A stretch of DNA of 64,000 nt. Source: Methanocalculus taiwanensis. Lineage in GTDB: Archaea; Halobacteriota; Methanomicrobia; Methanomicrobiales; Methanocorpusculaceae. The position numbers and the translations under genes were made by a program. Every line of letters begins with the position of its first letter. Within the stretch, counting starts at the first letter, position 1. The stretch is from positions 33,666 to 97,665 of the forward strand of contig NZ_VOTZ01000006.1 of the NCBI RefSeq assembly GCF_024372745.1. The letters are read 5' to 3'. The notes under the pieces are model-generated. The model ran no database searches, had not been told where the DNA came from, and worked only from the letters and a program-made list of their open reading frames with translations. Below, piece by piece: positions 46,000 to 54,549 of this stretch.

Positions 46000-46854
46000 A
46001 TGATGCCTCAATTTGTTGCCGAGGTTTCAAGTAATCATTATAGAGATCTTGAACGGTGCCACCAGTTCATTGATACTGCTGCAAAGATCGGGTGCAGTGC
46101 GATAAAATTCCAGCTCTTCAAAATTGATGAACTCTTTGTACCGGATATTGTTGCAGCGAGGCCAGATATTCAGCGACGGAAGAACTGGGAGCTTCCGGTT
46201 TCTTTTATCCCTCACCTTGCAGAGCGATGCAGAGAAAGGGGCATCCAGTTTTCATGTACACCTTTTTACCTTGATGCTGTTGCAGAACTCCTGCCCTACG
46301 TTGACTTCTACAAGATTGCTTCCTATGAACTGCTCTGGAATGATCTTCTCACTGCCTGTGCAATGACAGGAAAGCCGGTTGTTCTCTCAACAGGCATGGC
46401 TACACTTGAGGAGGTTCGAAATGCCGTTACAGTTCTCCAAAAATCCGGCTGCTTAGATCTGACACTGCTTCATTGCGCATCTGTCTATCCGACTCCGGCT
46501 GAAAAATGTAATCTAGCAGCTATCGAAACTCTCAGATCAGAAACCGGATGTACGACCGGATGGTCCGATCACAGTGTCTCACCTCCGGTGATCTATCGCG
46601 CAGTTCACCGATGGAGATCCTCGATGATAGAGTTCCACCTTGATCTGGATGGTAAGGGTGAGGAGTATTCAGGAGGACATTGCTGGCTTCCTGAAGAGAT
46701 GAAAGAGGTAATTGAGACGGTCAGACTCGGGTATACAGCAGATGGAAATGGTCTCAAAGAGCCTGATCAAAGTGAAATGAGAGAGCGCGAGTGGCGAGCC
46801 GATCCAACTGATGGACTGCGTCCACTTCGGTCAACACGTAGACTTAAGGAATAA
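46000..46854 (+). CDS. pseI: Nonulosonic acid synthase, PseI/NeuB-like without SAF domain
   Basis: A 284-residue PEP-condensing TIM-barrel enzyme: FVAEVSSNHYRDLERCHQFI, AIKFQLFKIDEL, FSCTPFYLDAVAELLPYVDF, VVLSTGMATLEEV and TTGWSDHSVSP. Typical PseI/NeuB have about 340-350 residues with a C-terminal SAF domain; this one stops after the ADPTDGLRPLRSTR motif seen in a shorter subfamily. The loop around HRWRSSMIEFHLDLDGKGEE replaces the usual GA...EKHFTLD. ATG 46000 is preceded by GGGAG. Confidence 0.8.
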   Translation: MMPQFVAEVSSNHYRDLERCHQFIDTAAKIGCSAIKFQLFKIDELFVPDIVAARPDIQRRKNWELPVSFIPHLAERCRERGIQFSCTPFYLDAVAELLPYVDFYKIASYELLWNDLLTACAMTGKPVVLSTGMATLEEVRNAVTVLQKSGCLDLTLLHCASVYPTPAEKCNLAAIETLRSETGCTTGWSDHSVSPPVIYRAVHRWRSSMIEFHLDLDGKGEEYSGGHCWLPEEMKEVIETVRLGYTADGNGLKEPDQSEMREREWRADPTDGLRPLRSTRRLKE

Positions 46855-46910
46855 AAATCTAACTTGATTATTTCTTCGACAATGAAAAGGCGTGTTAATA
46901 GGATGATCAG

Positions 46911-47909
46911 ATGACAAATGGCAACGACAATAATAAACTGAGAATAGCATTTCTAGGAACTTATCATCCTGCTGTACCTACATTTCGAGCATTGGCGAAA
47001 AAAGGCTGGATTTGCATAGCGGTGTTGCCTGAGGAGTCTGGGTATAAAAATAACGAGTTGCTTGATTGTATTCTAGAATTCAACATTCCTTGGACCTATA
47101 ATATAAATGAAATAGTTAATTACTCCCCAAATATTCTTATTGCAGCGAATTATCCAAAGATCGTGCCAAGTTGTTATCTCGATATGTTTCCCTGTATTAA
47201 TACTCACTGGAGTTTATTGCCCAGATGGCGGGGTGTTCATCCAACTGCATGGGCACTTATTAACGGAGATGAAAATATTGGTTTGTCTGTGCATTTGATG
47301 GGAAATGAATTTGATACAGGAGCTATTCTCACTCAGGACTCAATGAGAATTACACCTGATTTAACTATCAATGAAATCCATGTAAAACTTGCACAAATGC
47401 AAGCATCCAGTGTTATTGCTGTTCTTGAGGATTACTTACAAAATGGTCATTTCACCGGATATGAACAAGATCACAAATGTGCCACTTATGTCCCCCAAAG
47501 AGTGCCAATTGATGGAATTATTAATTGGGGGAATTCCACCTCGCGTATTGAAGGGTTAGTTCGGGCACTCCCCCTGCCCAAATATCCTGGAGCATTTACG
47601 TATCTCGACTCTCAAAAAATTATTATCGTATCTGCAAAAGCGGCTGATTGCCCTCCCTATCATTGCACTCCCGGACAGGTTGTAAGAGTACTTGGAGACG
47701 GTTCTGTCTGGATAAAAACCGGGGATACCTGTTTAATTGTTGAAAGAATTGCTATTGAAGGGGAGGAAGAAATAAAAGAGGCGTCAAAATTATTAAAAAG
47801 GGGTATGAAATTAGGTTATAATCCTCAAATCGAAATTGCCAAATTAAAAAATAAAGTTAAATTTTTAGAAGAAAAAATCAGTGAGATTGAAGACAAAATT
47901 AGGAAATAA
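46911..47909 (+). CDS. Sugar N-formyltransferase-like protein with coiled-coil tail
   Basis: A 332-residue protein of the formyltransferase family: RIAFLGTYHPAVPTFRAL, the catalytic Asn and His in CINTHWSLLPRWRGVHPTAW, the catalytic Asp in GNEFDTGAIL. Residues about 300-332 form a coiled coil. It sits where an acetyltransferase (PseH) would be expected between pseI and pseF-pseG, so it probably formylates the 4-amino group of the PseC product (inference). It is more AT-rich than its upstream neighbours. Confidence 0.75.
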   Translation: MTNGNDNNKLRIAFLGTYHPAVPTFRALAKKGWICIAVLPEESGYKNNELLDCILEFNIPWTYNINEIVNYSPNILIAANYPKIVPSCYLDMFPCINTHWSLLPRWRGVHPTAWALINGDENIGLSVHLMGNEFDTGAILTQDSMRITPDLTINEIHVKLAQMQASSVIAVLEDYLQNGHFTGYEQDHKCATYVPQRVPIDGIINWGNSTSRIEGLVRALPLPKYPGAFTYLDSQKIIIVSAKAADCPPYHCTPGQVVRVLGDGSVWIKTGDTCLIVERIAIEGEEEIKEASKLLKRGMKLGYNPQIEIAKLKNKVKFLEEKISEIEDKIRK

Positions 47910-47910
47910 G

Positions 47911-49707
47911 ATGTCAACGACAATTGCAGTTGTGCAGGCTCGAATGGGGTCGTCCCGCCTTCCCGGAAAGATGCTGAAAAAAATATCCGGAACGCCACTT
48001 ATCGATTACGTGTTCTGCCGCTTGACAAAAGCCACCAAACCGGGAGGATTACTGGATCAGATCATATTAGCCACATCGGTTAATCCAGAGAATGATCCTC
48101 TTGTGAAGCATGTATCGGAGGTATGGCCACAGGTAATTATCATCAGGGGTTCCGAAGAAGATGTCCTGTCGAGATTCATATTGGCCATCGAAAAGACCGG
48201 GGCAACGAGTGTTGTGCGGGTTACCGGCGATTGCCCATTCATAAATCTTGATGCTATGGGTAAGATGATCGACGCTCTCCGTTCAGCTGGTGCAGACGTT
48301 GTAAACTATCAGGCAGGGCACGAGTACGTCGATAAGGGCCTTGAGACTATTTCAGCCAGCGCTCTCAGCAGGCTTGCTGAAGATCCTTATCTCACCTCTC
48401 AGGGAAGTGAGCACGTCACCAGCTTGATGTACAAGCATCCCTCACGATACAAGGTATGTTATATCGAAAGCGAACCATATCTGCGCAGGAATGATATCCG
48501 GTTAACTGTCGATACAGTAGAAGATATCCAATTCTTTGAAGCGTTACTGCCATTATTGCCAAAAGAAATTCATAATGTCAAAATATCGGAGATCATAACT
48601 CTTCTGGATCAACGTCCGGATATTGTCGCTCTCAATACGTATGCCGGAAGAAAAAGTACAAAACACGAAAGGGCCAGATTGGGTTTTCGCTGTGATGGTA
48701 ATACAGATATTGGTCTTGGCCATATCGTTGGCTCTCTTCGTCTTGCCGAATTGCTTCGGAGAGGACTGAATATCGGAGCGGAATTTGTTGTACGCAGAGA
48801 TCCTGCAGCATTATCTCTGGTGAAACAAACGAACATCCCCGTAGAGGTATTACCCATCGATATTTCGCCTGAAAGCGATATCAGACGGATAATAGAAAAA
48901 GTTCATGAGTCTGACTGGGATGGGGTTGTACTTAACTTTTCAAAGACAGACTTAGAACGATATGCCCCATTCTTTGGTTTGTTGAAAGAGGCAGAAATTT
49001 GCCTGATCTTTATGGACAATCCCCTTCCTCCAAGTTGTTATCTTGGTGATCTTTTGATAAATTCCCTCCCGCATCCGGATTATGAAGGATATACTCCTCA
49101 GGATCTGCCACACTGTTATGATGGTTTGGAGTATTTCATTCCCGGATTTACACGTTCGGAATCTGAAAGGGTAATTAAACAGCAGGTTGAAAGGGTACTT
49201 ATCAGTATGGGGGGGGGTGATGCATCAAATCTCACCTCACTGGTAATAAAGGGACTGTCCATTGCTGCGTTTCGGGGTTACGTAGACGTCATCCTTGGAG
49301 CAGCATGCCCTCACCGTAACGAGGTTGAAAGAGAATTTAATACCAGCAATTTACAGGGTAAGATTAGTTATAATGTATCGGATATGCCGGAAAGGATGAG
49401 TCAGGCAGATATTGGGTTTTCATCATTGGGGCTGACAACATATGAGATGGGATATTCGGGCCTTCCAACATGTATTATAGCGAATAACGAGTTTAATGGT
49501 CATGTAGCTGAAGCGTATTCGAAACGCTATGGTGCGGCACGATATATAGGTTCTAGCCCTGACGTCACGCCGGATATGGTCGCGAACACGTTTATCAAAC
49601 TGATGGAGAATTTGGAGGAAAGGAAAAGAATGTCCGATGCCGGAAGAATAATTGGGCAGAGGAATGATGTTATCACACCATTAATTGATAATATGTTAAT
49701 TAGATAG
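47911..49707 (+). CDS. Fused CMP-sugar synthetase and UDP-sugar hydrolase (PseF-PseG-like)
   Basis: A 598-residue fusion. Residues 1-250 are an SpsF-type cytidylyltransferase (TIAVVQARMGSSRLPGKML, VVRVTGDCPFINLDAM). Residues 265-598 are PseG-like: GFRCDGNTDIGLGHIVGSL, the GT-B type hydrolase cutting UDP from the diacylamino sugar, with ISMGGGDASNLTSLV and the late SSLGLTTYEMGYSG. It starts one base after the previous stop, with AGGA ahead. Both steps of the pathway on one chain are unusual but not unknown. Confidence 0.82.
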   Translation: MSTTIAVVQARMGSSRLPGKMLKKISGTPLIDYVFCRLTKATKPGGLLDQIILATSVNPENDPLVKHVSEVWPQVIIIRGSEEDVLSRFILAIEKTGATSVVRVTGDCPFINLDAMGKMIDALRSAGADVVNYQAGHEYVDKGLETISASALSRLAEDPYLTSQGSEHVTSLMYKHPSRYKVCYIESEPYLRRNDIRLTVDTVEDIQFFEALLPLLPKEIHNVKISEIITLLDQRPDIVALNTYAGRKSTKHERARLGFRCDGNTDIGLGHIVGSLRLAELLRRGLNIGAEFVVRRDPAALSLVKQTNIPVEVLPIDISPESDIRRIIEKVHESDWDGVVLNFSKTDLERYAPFFGLLKEAEICLIFMDNPLPPSCYLGDLLINSLPHPDYEGYTPQDLPHCYDGLEYFIPGFTRSESERVIKQQVERVLISMGGGDASNLTSLVIKGLSIAAFRGYVDVILGAACPHRNEVEREFNTSNLQGKISYNVSDMPERMSQADIGFSSLGLTTYEMGYSGLPTCIIANNEFNGHVAEAYSKRYGAARYIGSSPDVTPDMVANTFIKLMENLEERKRMSDAGRIIGQRNDVITPLIDNMLIR

Positions 49708-49790
49708 CCATAGATAGTATTGCTTTTTACATTTGCTAGAAACTATATAGCTAAAATTCTAAACTAATTTATAATGAAGAGAGTGAAAAA

Positions 49791-50705
49791 ATGCCTGCTA
49801 AACTACAGTGGAATCAGCACTCTGGTTACAGAGTGGAGTCAGCCAAAGGTTTTGATGTAATTGAGTGTGAACGGTGCGGTTTCAAGCATATCATCCCAAT
49901 ACCTAGCACAAAGGAACTGGAAGAAGCTTATCAGCATGAATACTACACGCGCGAAAAACCACTTTATCTAGAGAGACATCGGGAAGATCTTGACTGGTGG
50001 AACCTCGTATATGCAGAGAGATACGAAGTTCTGGAAAATTTCTTAAGTGAAGATCGGCGCCGGATGCTTGATGTTGGCTCCGGTCCCGGATTCTTTCTTC
50101 TCCATGGGAAAAATAGAGGGTGGCAGGTAAAGGGGATTGAACCATCAGTGCAGGCAGCAGAGCACAGTTATGGGTTGGGACTTGATGTTATCAATGACTT
50201 CTTTTCAGAAGAGAGTGCAGCACTATTTGGTAGGTTTGATGCAGTTAATATGAGTGATGTGCTTGAACATATCCCTGAACCAGCTTCAATCCTGTCTTTG
50301 GTGTATGACCAGCTCGATGAGGGCGGACTTGTATGCATATCGGTTCCGAATGATTTTAATCCATTTCAACTTGTTTTACGTGACCAGATGGGATTTAAGC
50401 CTTGGTGGGTTGCGCCACCACATCATATTAATTATTTTGATTTTGAATCACTTTCGAAATTGATCCAGAGATGTGGATTTGAGGTTGTACATACGGAGGC
50501 AACATTCCCGATTGATATGTTCCTGCTAATGGGTGATAACTACATTGGGGATGATGGAATAGGACGAATCTGTCATGCGAGGCGTAAACAGTTTGAGATG
50601 AATCTATATCGTGGGGGTATGAGTAAAGTAAAGAGTGAACTGTATGAAAAAATAGCATGTGTGGGTCTTGGCCGGGAAGTTGTTATATTTGGGAGAAAGA
50701 GATAA
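49791..50705 (+). CDS. SAM-dependent methyltransferase with zinc-like N-terminus
   Basis: A 304-residue class I methyltransferase. The SAM motif RMLDVGSGPGFFLLHGKNRG is followed by GIEPS, and MSDVLEHIPEPASIL with the acidic loop. The N-terminus has a single CxxC (ECERCGF) rather than a full zinc site. PPHHINYFDFESL is typical of the sugar-modifying group with this fold. It could methylate a sugar or the carboxyl of the nonulosonic acid. Confidence 0.8.
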   Translation: MPAKLQWNQHSGYRVESAKGFDVIECERCGFKHIIPIPSTKELEEAYQHEYYTREKPLYLERHREDLDWWNLVYAERYEVLENFLSEDRRRMLDVGSGPGFFLLHGKNRGWQVKGIEPSVQAAEHSYGLGLDVINDFFSEESAALFGRFDAVNMSDVLEHIPEPASILSLVYDQLDEGGLVCISVPNDFNPFQLVLRDQMGFKPWWVAPPHHINYFDFESLSKLIQRCGFEVVHTEATFPIDMFLLMGDNYIGDDGIGRICHARRKQFEMNLYRGGMSKVKSELYEKIACVGLGREVVIFGRKR

Positions 50706-50787
50706 TAATGCAATACTTTTATTGAAAAATTCTAGTTAATGTTGTATTGCTTTCAAGAGGATAAACAAGAATAGCTGGAGATATTTG

Positions 50788-51861
50788 ATGAGGAAAGCAG
50801 TTATTGTTATTGGCGCAGGTAAAAGTCAGGTTCTTGTCATAAAAAAAGCGAAATCTATGGGTTTTGCTGTCATAGGGGTTGATAGGGATAGAAATGCTCC
50901 TGGTTTCACTCTATGTGATGAGAAGGTTTATTTGAGTACGTATGAGTCACAACCGATTATTGAGCGAATAAAAGACCTTATGACCGTATACGATCTAAGG
51001 GGTGTGATAAATCGTTCATCTGGCGTTCCTGTTGTAACCTGTGCAGATATCTGCTCTGCATTTCACCTTCCTGGCGTTGCTACCCAAGCAGTAAAAAAAA
51101 TCATCGATAAATCCCAATTGATATCTTTTTGCAATAAAAACAATATTTCAGCTCCGCATTGCATAGCAGTTAATTCATTCAAAGAATTGAATCAATATAC
51201 AGTGCGGTATCCGTGTATTGTAAAGCCTGCTTTGTCAACCGTAGGGAAATGTGGAGTTACTCATGTTGAAAGAGAAAAGGAACTTGAACAAGCTTTTAAG
51301 AAAGCAAAAAAAATTTCAGTGACCGGTTTCGTTAACATTGAGGAGTATATCGAGGGTCGTGACGTTTCGTTAATATCTGTGGTTAGAGATGGTGTAGTTT
51401 ATCCTATAACCCTTCTTGATGAAATAAATACTAGAGATCAAAGCGGAGAAATTGTTGGAGTTGGTTTCGCTGTCCCCTCAATATTTACAAATCAAAACGA
51501 GGAATTAAAGATCCATGCTCTTGCTGCAGATGTAGTCACAACCTTCAACCTTGGCACAACAATATTTATAATGTCATGTCGATGTAATTTCAAGGATAAT
51601 CCTAGGCTCATAGAGATACATCTGGATTTAGGAGGAGATTTAGTTTTGGATCAGTTAATTCCGGCCAGCACAGACTTTGATATTGTATCGTTCTTTATCA
51701 GGGTTTTAACCGGAGATGAGCCGAAAGTCTTTAAAAATGATTTCACTCCTGCAGCTATAATTTATGGGAGGGAGGATGGTCTTATTTCGGAGAGAGGATG
51801 TACCTTAATTCAACGTAATTCAAGAGAAGAATTATCAAAAGTATTAGATTCTTTATTATGA
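50788..51861 (+). CDS. ATP-grasp ligase-like protein, copy 1 (active site diverged)
   Basis: A 357-residue member of the carbamoyl-phosphate-synthase-like ATP-grasp group: AVIVIGAGKSQVLVIKKAKS, VNRSSG-like loop, PCIVKPALSTVGKCGVTHVE and the late RLIEIHLDLGGDLVLD. In copies 2 and 3 the corresponding metal site reads EVTPR and EMAAR; here the Arg is missing (EIHLD). It may be inactive or have changed substrate. Shows the same N-terminal GAG repeat as its two neighbours, so the three arose by duplication. Confidence 0.75.
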   Translation: MRKAVIVIGAGKSQVLVIKKAKSMGFAVIGVDRDRNAPGFTLCDEKVYLSTYESQPIIERIKDLMTVYDLRGVINRSSGVPVVTCADICSAFHLPGVATQAVKKIIDKSQLISFCNKNNISAPHCIAVNSFKELNQYTVRYPCIVKPALSTVGKCGVTHVEREKELEQAFKKAKKISVTGFVNIEEYIEGRDVSLISVVRDGVVYPITLLDEINTRDQSGEIVGVGFAVPSIFTNQNEELKIHALAADVVTTFNLGTTIFIMSCRCNFKDNPRLIEIHLDLGGDLVLDQLIPASTDFDIVSFFIRVLTGDEPKVFKNDFTPAAIIYGREDGLISERGCTLIQRNSREELSKVLDSLL

Positions 51862-51871
51862 GGGGATTACC

Positions 51872-53065
51872 GTGCAACGACAAAAAGCACTTATTCACAT
51901 TGGTGCGGGAGCCATGCAAACTCCTGCTATTAAATATGCAAAGCATCTCGGGTTATACCTTGCAGTCACGGATAAAAATAAAAATGCACCCGGCATTCAG
52001 TATTCTGATCGCTATGAACAGATTGATGGAACTGACATTGACTCACTTGTGAATCTTGCTCATACTCTCTCTAATGATTATGAGTTAATTGGGGTCTATG
52101 CAAGTAGCGATTTTGGTTTGCCTGCAGTTGCAAAAATCTCGGATATTTTTGATCTTCCAGGTGTATCGGAGGAAGTTGTTTCAATTTCTCTAAATAAGAT
52201 AAAAGCAAAAAAAGTTTGGAAAAAGTTTGATCTTCCCGTACCTATTGGCGACGAAGTACATAGTCTCGATGAGATGCTAACATCGGTTAAACAAATTGGT
52301 TTCCCCCTGATTTTAAAACCTGTTGATAGTTGTGGAAGCCAAGGAGTTCGTTCTGCATCTGATCAATCAGAGTTAGACCAAGCATACAGTGAAACGTCAT
52401 CTCTGGCTCGGACGATAATGATAGAACAGTTAGTACAAGGCCATCATTGTGATGTAAATGGTTTGTTTATTGAGGGGGTCTTTCACCCCTGTGGAATCTT
52501 CGAGAGGTTTTTTTCCGAACCGCCATTACATTATTCACTGATGGGGATACAACCATCTTTACTAACTGAACTACAGGAAAGTGAGGTCTATGCTATACTC
52601 GAATCCGCTGCAAGAACGTTGGGGATTGTTGAAGGACCCGTAAAGGGTGATTTTATTGTCACAGATCATGGCCCTGTTATTCTCGAGGTTACTCCTCGTT
52701 TTCATGGTGATGTCTTCACCCAGTGGGTCACCCCTAATGCTGTAGGAGTTAACCCGGTTGAAGCTTGGTTTGCTTACTTGGCAAAGAAACCTTTTACTCT
52801 AACAATGAAAAGGGGGCAACATGCTGGGTGGAGAAGTCTGTTTCCAATCCAAAGTGGGCAATTGAAAGGTGTTGAGGGTATTGAGGAATCTTTGAAAGTG
52901 CAGGGTGTGACCAATATCTTAATTTCGAAAAAGATTGGCGATATGTTGAAAGATCCAAAGGACAATACGGCGTTGTGCGGTTTTATCTGGGCAAAAGCCA
53001 CAAATAGAGAAGAACTTGTGAACATACTTGATGAGGCATCTGCTAAAATAAAATTTATTGTTTGA
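51872..53065 (+). CDS. ATP-grasp ligase-like protein, copy 2
   Basis: A 397-residue protein: ALIHIGAGAMQTPAIKYAKH, ILKPVDSCGSQGVRSAS, a glycine-rich loop, GPVKGDFIVTDHGPVILEVT with PR as the metal-binding end. GTG 51872 follows AGGGGATT. A carboxylate-amine or carboxylate-thiol ligase is expected: ATP activates a carboxylate as acyl phosphate and a nucleophile attacks. The substrate is not readable. Confidence 0.78.
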   Translation: MQRQKALIHIGAGAMQTPAIKYAKHLGLYLAVTDKNKNAPGIQYSDRYEQIDGTDIDSLVNLAHTLSNDYELIGVYASSDFGLPAVAKISDIFDLPGVSEEVVSISLNKIKAKKVWKKFDLPVPIGDEVHSLDEMLTSVKQIGFPLILKPVDSCGSQGVRSASDQSELDQAYSETSSLARTIMIEQLVQGHHCDVNGLFIEGVFHPCGIFERFFSEPPLHYSLMGIQPSLLTELQESEVYAILESAARTLGIVEGPVKGDFIVTDHGPVILEVTPRFHGDVFTQWVTPNAVGVNPVEAWFAYLAKKPFTLTMKRGQHAGWRSLFPIQSGQLKGVEGIEESLKVQGVTNILISKKIGDMLKDPKDNTALCGFIWAKATNREELVNILDEASAKIKFIV

Positions 53066-53298
53066 GGAGGTAAGCTTATGTCATTTATTCTTGGAAATGG
53101 ACGATCCCTTTCGAAGAAAGTATAAGGCAACAGGCAGGTCGATACTCACAGATTGCAATTGACTTGTTAGAATCTAAAACATTGAAAAATCCAAGAAAAC
53201 AATGGATTTTAGAAAAGGTAAGTAAATCGGATTGCTGAATGACCATGATTAGGGTGCGATATAATGATCAGCAAAAACCCTATATATCTTTCCCAACT
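53066..53298 (+). pseudogene. Broken small ORF between ATP-grasp genes
   Basis: GGAGG precedes ATG 53078, which reads MSFILGNGRSLSKKV and stops after 15 codons. A second frame from there gives WTIPFEESIRQQAGRYSQIA and DLLESKTLKNPRKQWILEKV to a stop at 53238. The two joined by a one-base shift would form a peptide of about 50 residues. It looks like a small gene with a frameshift or a decayed fragment. Confidence 0.4.
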
Positions 53299-54549
53299 AT
53301 GATGAGCAGTATTCTTATCATTGGCGCAGGTCCAAATCAACTCCCTGCCATCCGTATGGCCAGGGAGCGCGGGTATCGTGTGGTGGCTACGGATATGGAT
53401 CCGGACGCAGAGGGTTTTGCCCTGGCCGATGAATTCGGCATCGTCAGTACGCGAGACGTAGCAGCGACCGTTGAGTTTGCACGACATTCAGCTATGAAGC
53501 ACCCCATATCAGGTGTCATGACCATGGCGTCCGAGTCTGCCATGACCGTCGCTGCGGTGGCTGACGCTCTTGGACTGCCCGGTCTACCCCCCGTGGCTGC
53601 AGAAAATGCAACCAACAAGGTAAAACGACAGTTATTATTTAAAAAACATGGTATCCTGTCACCAAGATTTGCAATAGCACATGATGCACACGATGCATGT
53701 AAAAAGTCGGAAGAACTAGGATATCCTGTTGTTGTAAAGCCTGCTGATAGCGCGGGTTCACGAGGAGTGCAGAAAGTTGAGAATTCTAAACAGATGGAAG
53801 ATGCTGTTGTTGAAATACGAACAATATCTACAATCACTGAAATATTAATTGAAGAATTCCTGACAGGAACAGAACATAGTATTGAAGGCGTTGTTCTTAA
53901 TGGAAACGTAATCTGGGCCGGATTATCTGATCGCAACTATGATAAAAAAGAGATTTATCCTCCATACTTTTTAGAGGATGGTGATACCATGCCGACTTCA
54001 CTCGATCCCGACATCGTTCGTGCTGTCGAAGAAGCAGCAACAAAAGCGGTTCATGCACTTGGAATCACCTGGGGTCCGGTCAAAGGAGATATTCTGATTG
54101 ATGATACAAAAGGAATCCGTATCCTTGAGATGGCGGCCCGTCTCTCGGGCGATTATTTCTGCTATGAAACCATTCCTTTGCATAATGGCATTAATTTACT
54201 AGAAATTGTAATGGATATGTCCATGGGTTACCCGATTGAGAGAGAGAAACTCACTCCAAAATATAATCAAGGGGTTGCTTTACGGTATGTCTGGCCAAAG
54301 CCTGGACGAGTCTGCTCAATCAAAGGTATTGAGGAAGCCAGATCACTTCCCGGGGTTCACTTTGTAAAATTTGAACCCCGATGGCGTGACATTGCAATTG
54401 GTACAGATATTCAGCCAGCAAAATCCATGGGAGAGAGGGTGGCTTCTGTTATGGCGTCTGCCGAAACCCGTGAAAAAGCTATTGAGATTGCGGAAAAAGC
54501 AGTATCTTTGATTAAAATTGAAACAATACCTGGTGATAACAATGGGTAG
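53299..54549 (+). CDS. ATP-grasp ligase-like protein, copy 3
   Basis: A 416-residue protein: SILIIGAGPNQLPAIRMARE, VVVKPADSAGSRGVQKVEN, ILIEEFLTGTEHSIEGVV, GPVKGDILIDDTKGIRILEM then AARLSGDYF. The start is unclear: ATG 53299 or 53302 fit the fold start, while ATG 53239 is also in frame; CCTATATATC at 53278-53288 could be a TATA box. Its last bases overlap the aminotransferase gene by eight bases. Confidence 0.78.
   Translation: MMSSILIIGAGPNQLPAIRMARERGYRVVATDMDPDAEGFALADEFGIVSTRDVAATVEFARHSAMKHPISGVMTMASESAMTVAAVADALGLPGLPPVAAENATNKVKRQLLFKKHGILSPRFAIAHDAHDACKKSEELGYPVVVKPADSAGSRGVQKVENSKQMEDAVVEIRTISTITEILIEEFLTGTEHSIEGVVLNGNVIWAGLSDRNYDKKEIYPPYFLEDGDTMPTSLDPDIVRAVEEAATKAVHALGITWGPVKGDILIDDTKGIRILEMAARLSGDYFCYETIPLHNGINLLEIVMDMSMGYPIEREKLTPKYNQGVALRYVWPKPGRVCSIKGIEEARSLPGVHFVKFEPRWRDIAIGTDIQPAKSMGERVASVMASAETREKAIEIAEKAVSLIKIETIPGDNNG

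Noticed and set aside
46911..47909. Formyltransferase as methionyl-tRNA formyltransferase
   Set aside because: Archaea do not formylate initiator tRNA, and the gene is inside a sugar-acid locus; the sugar role is more likely.
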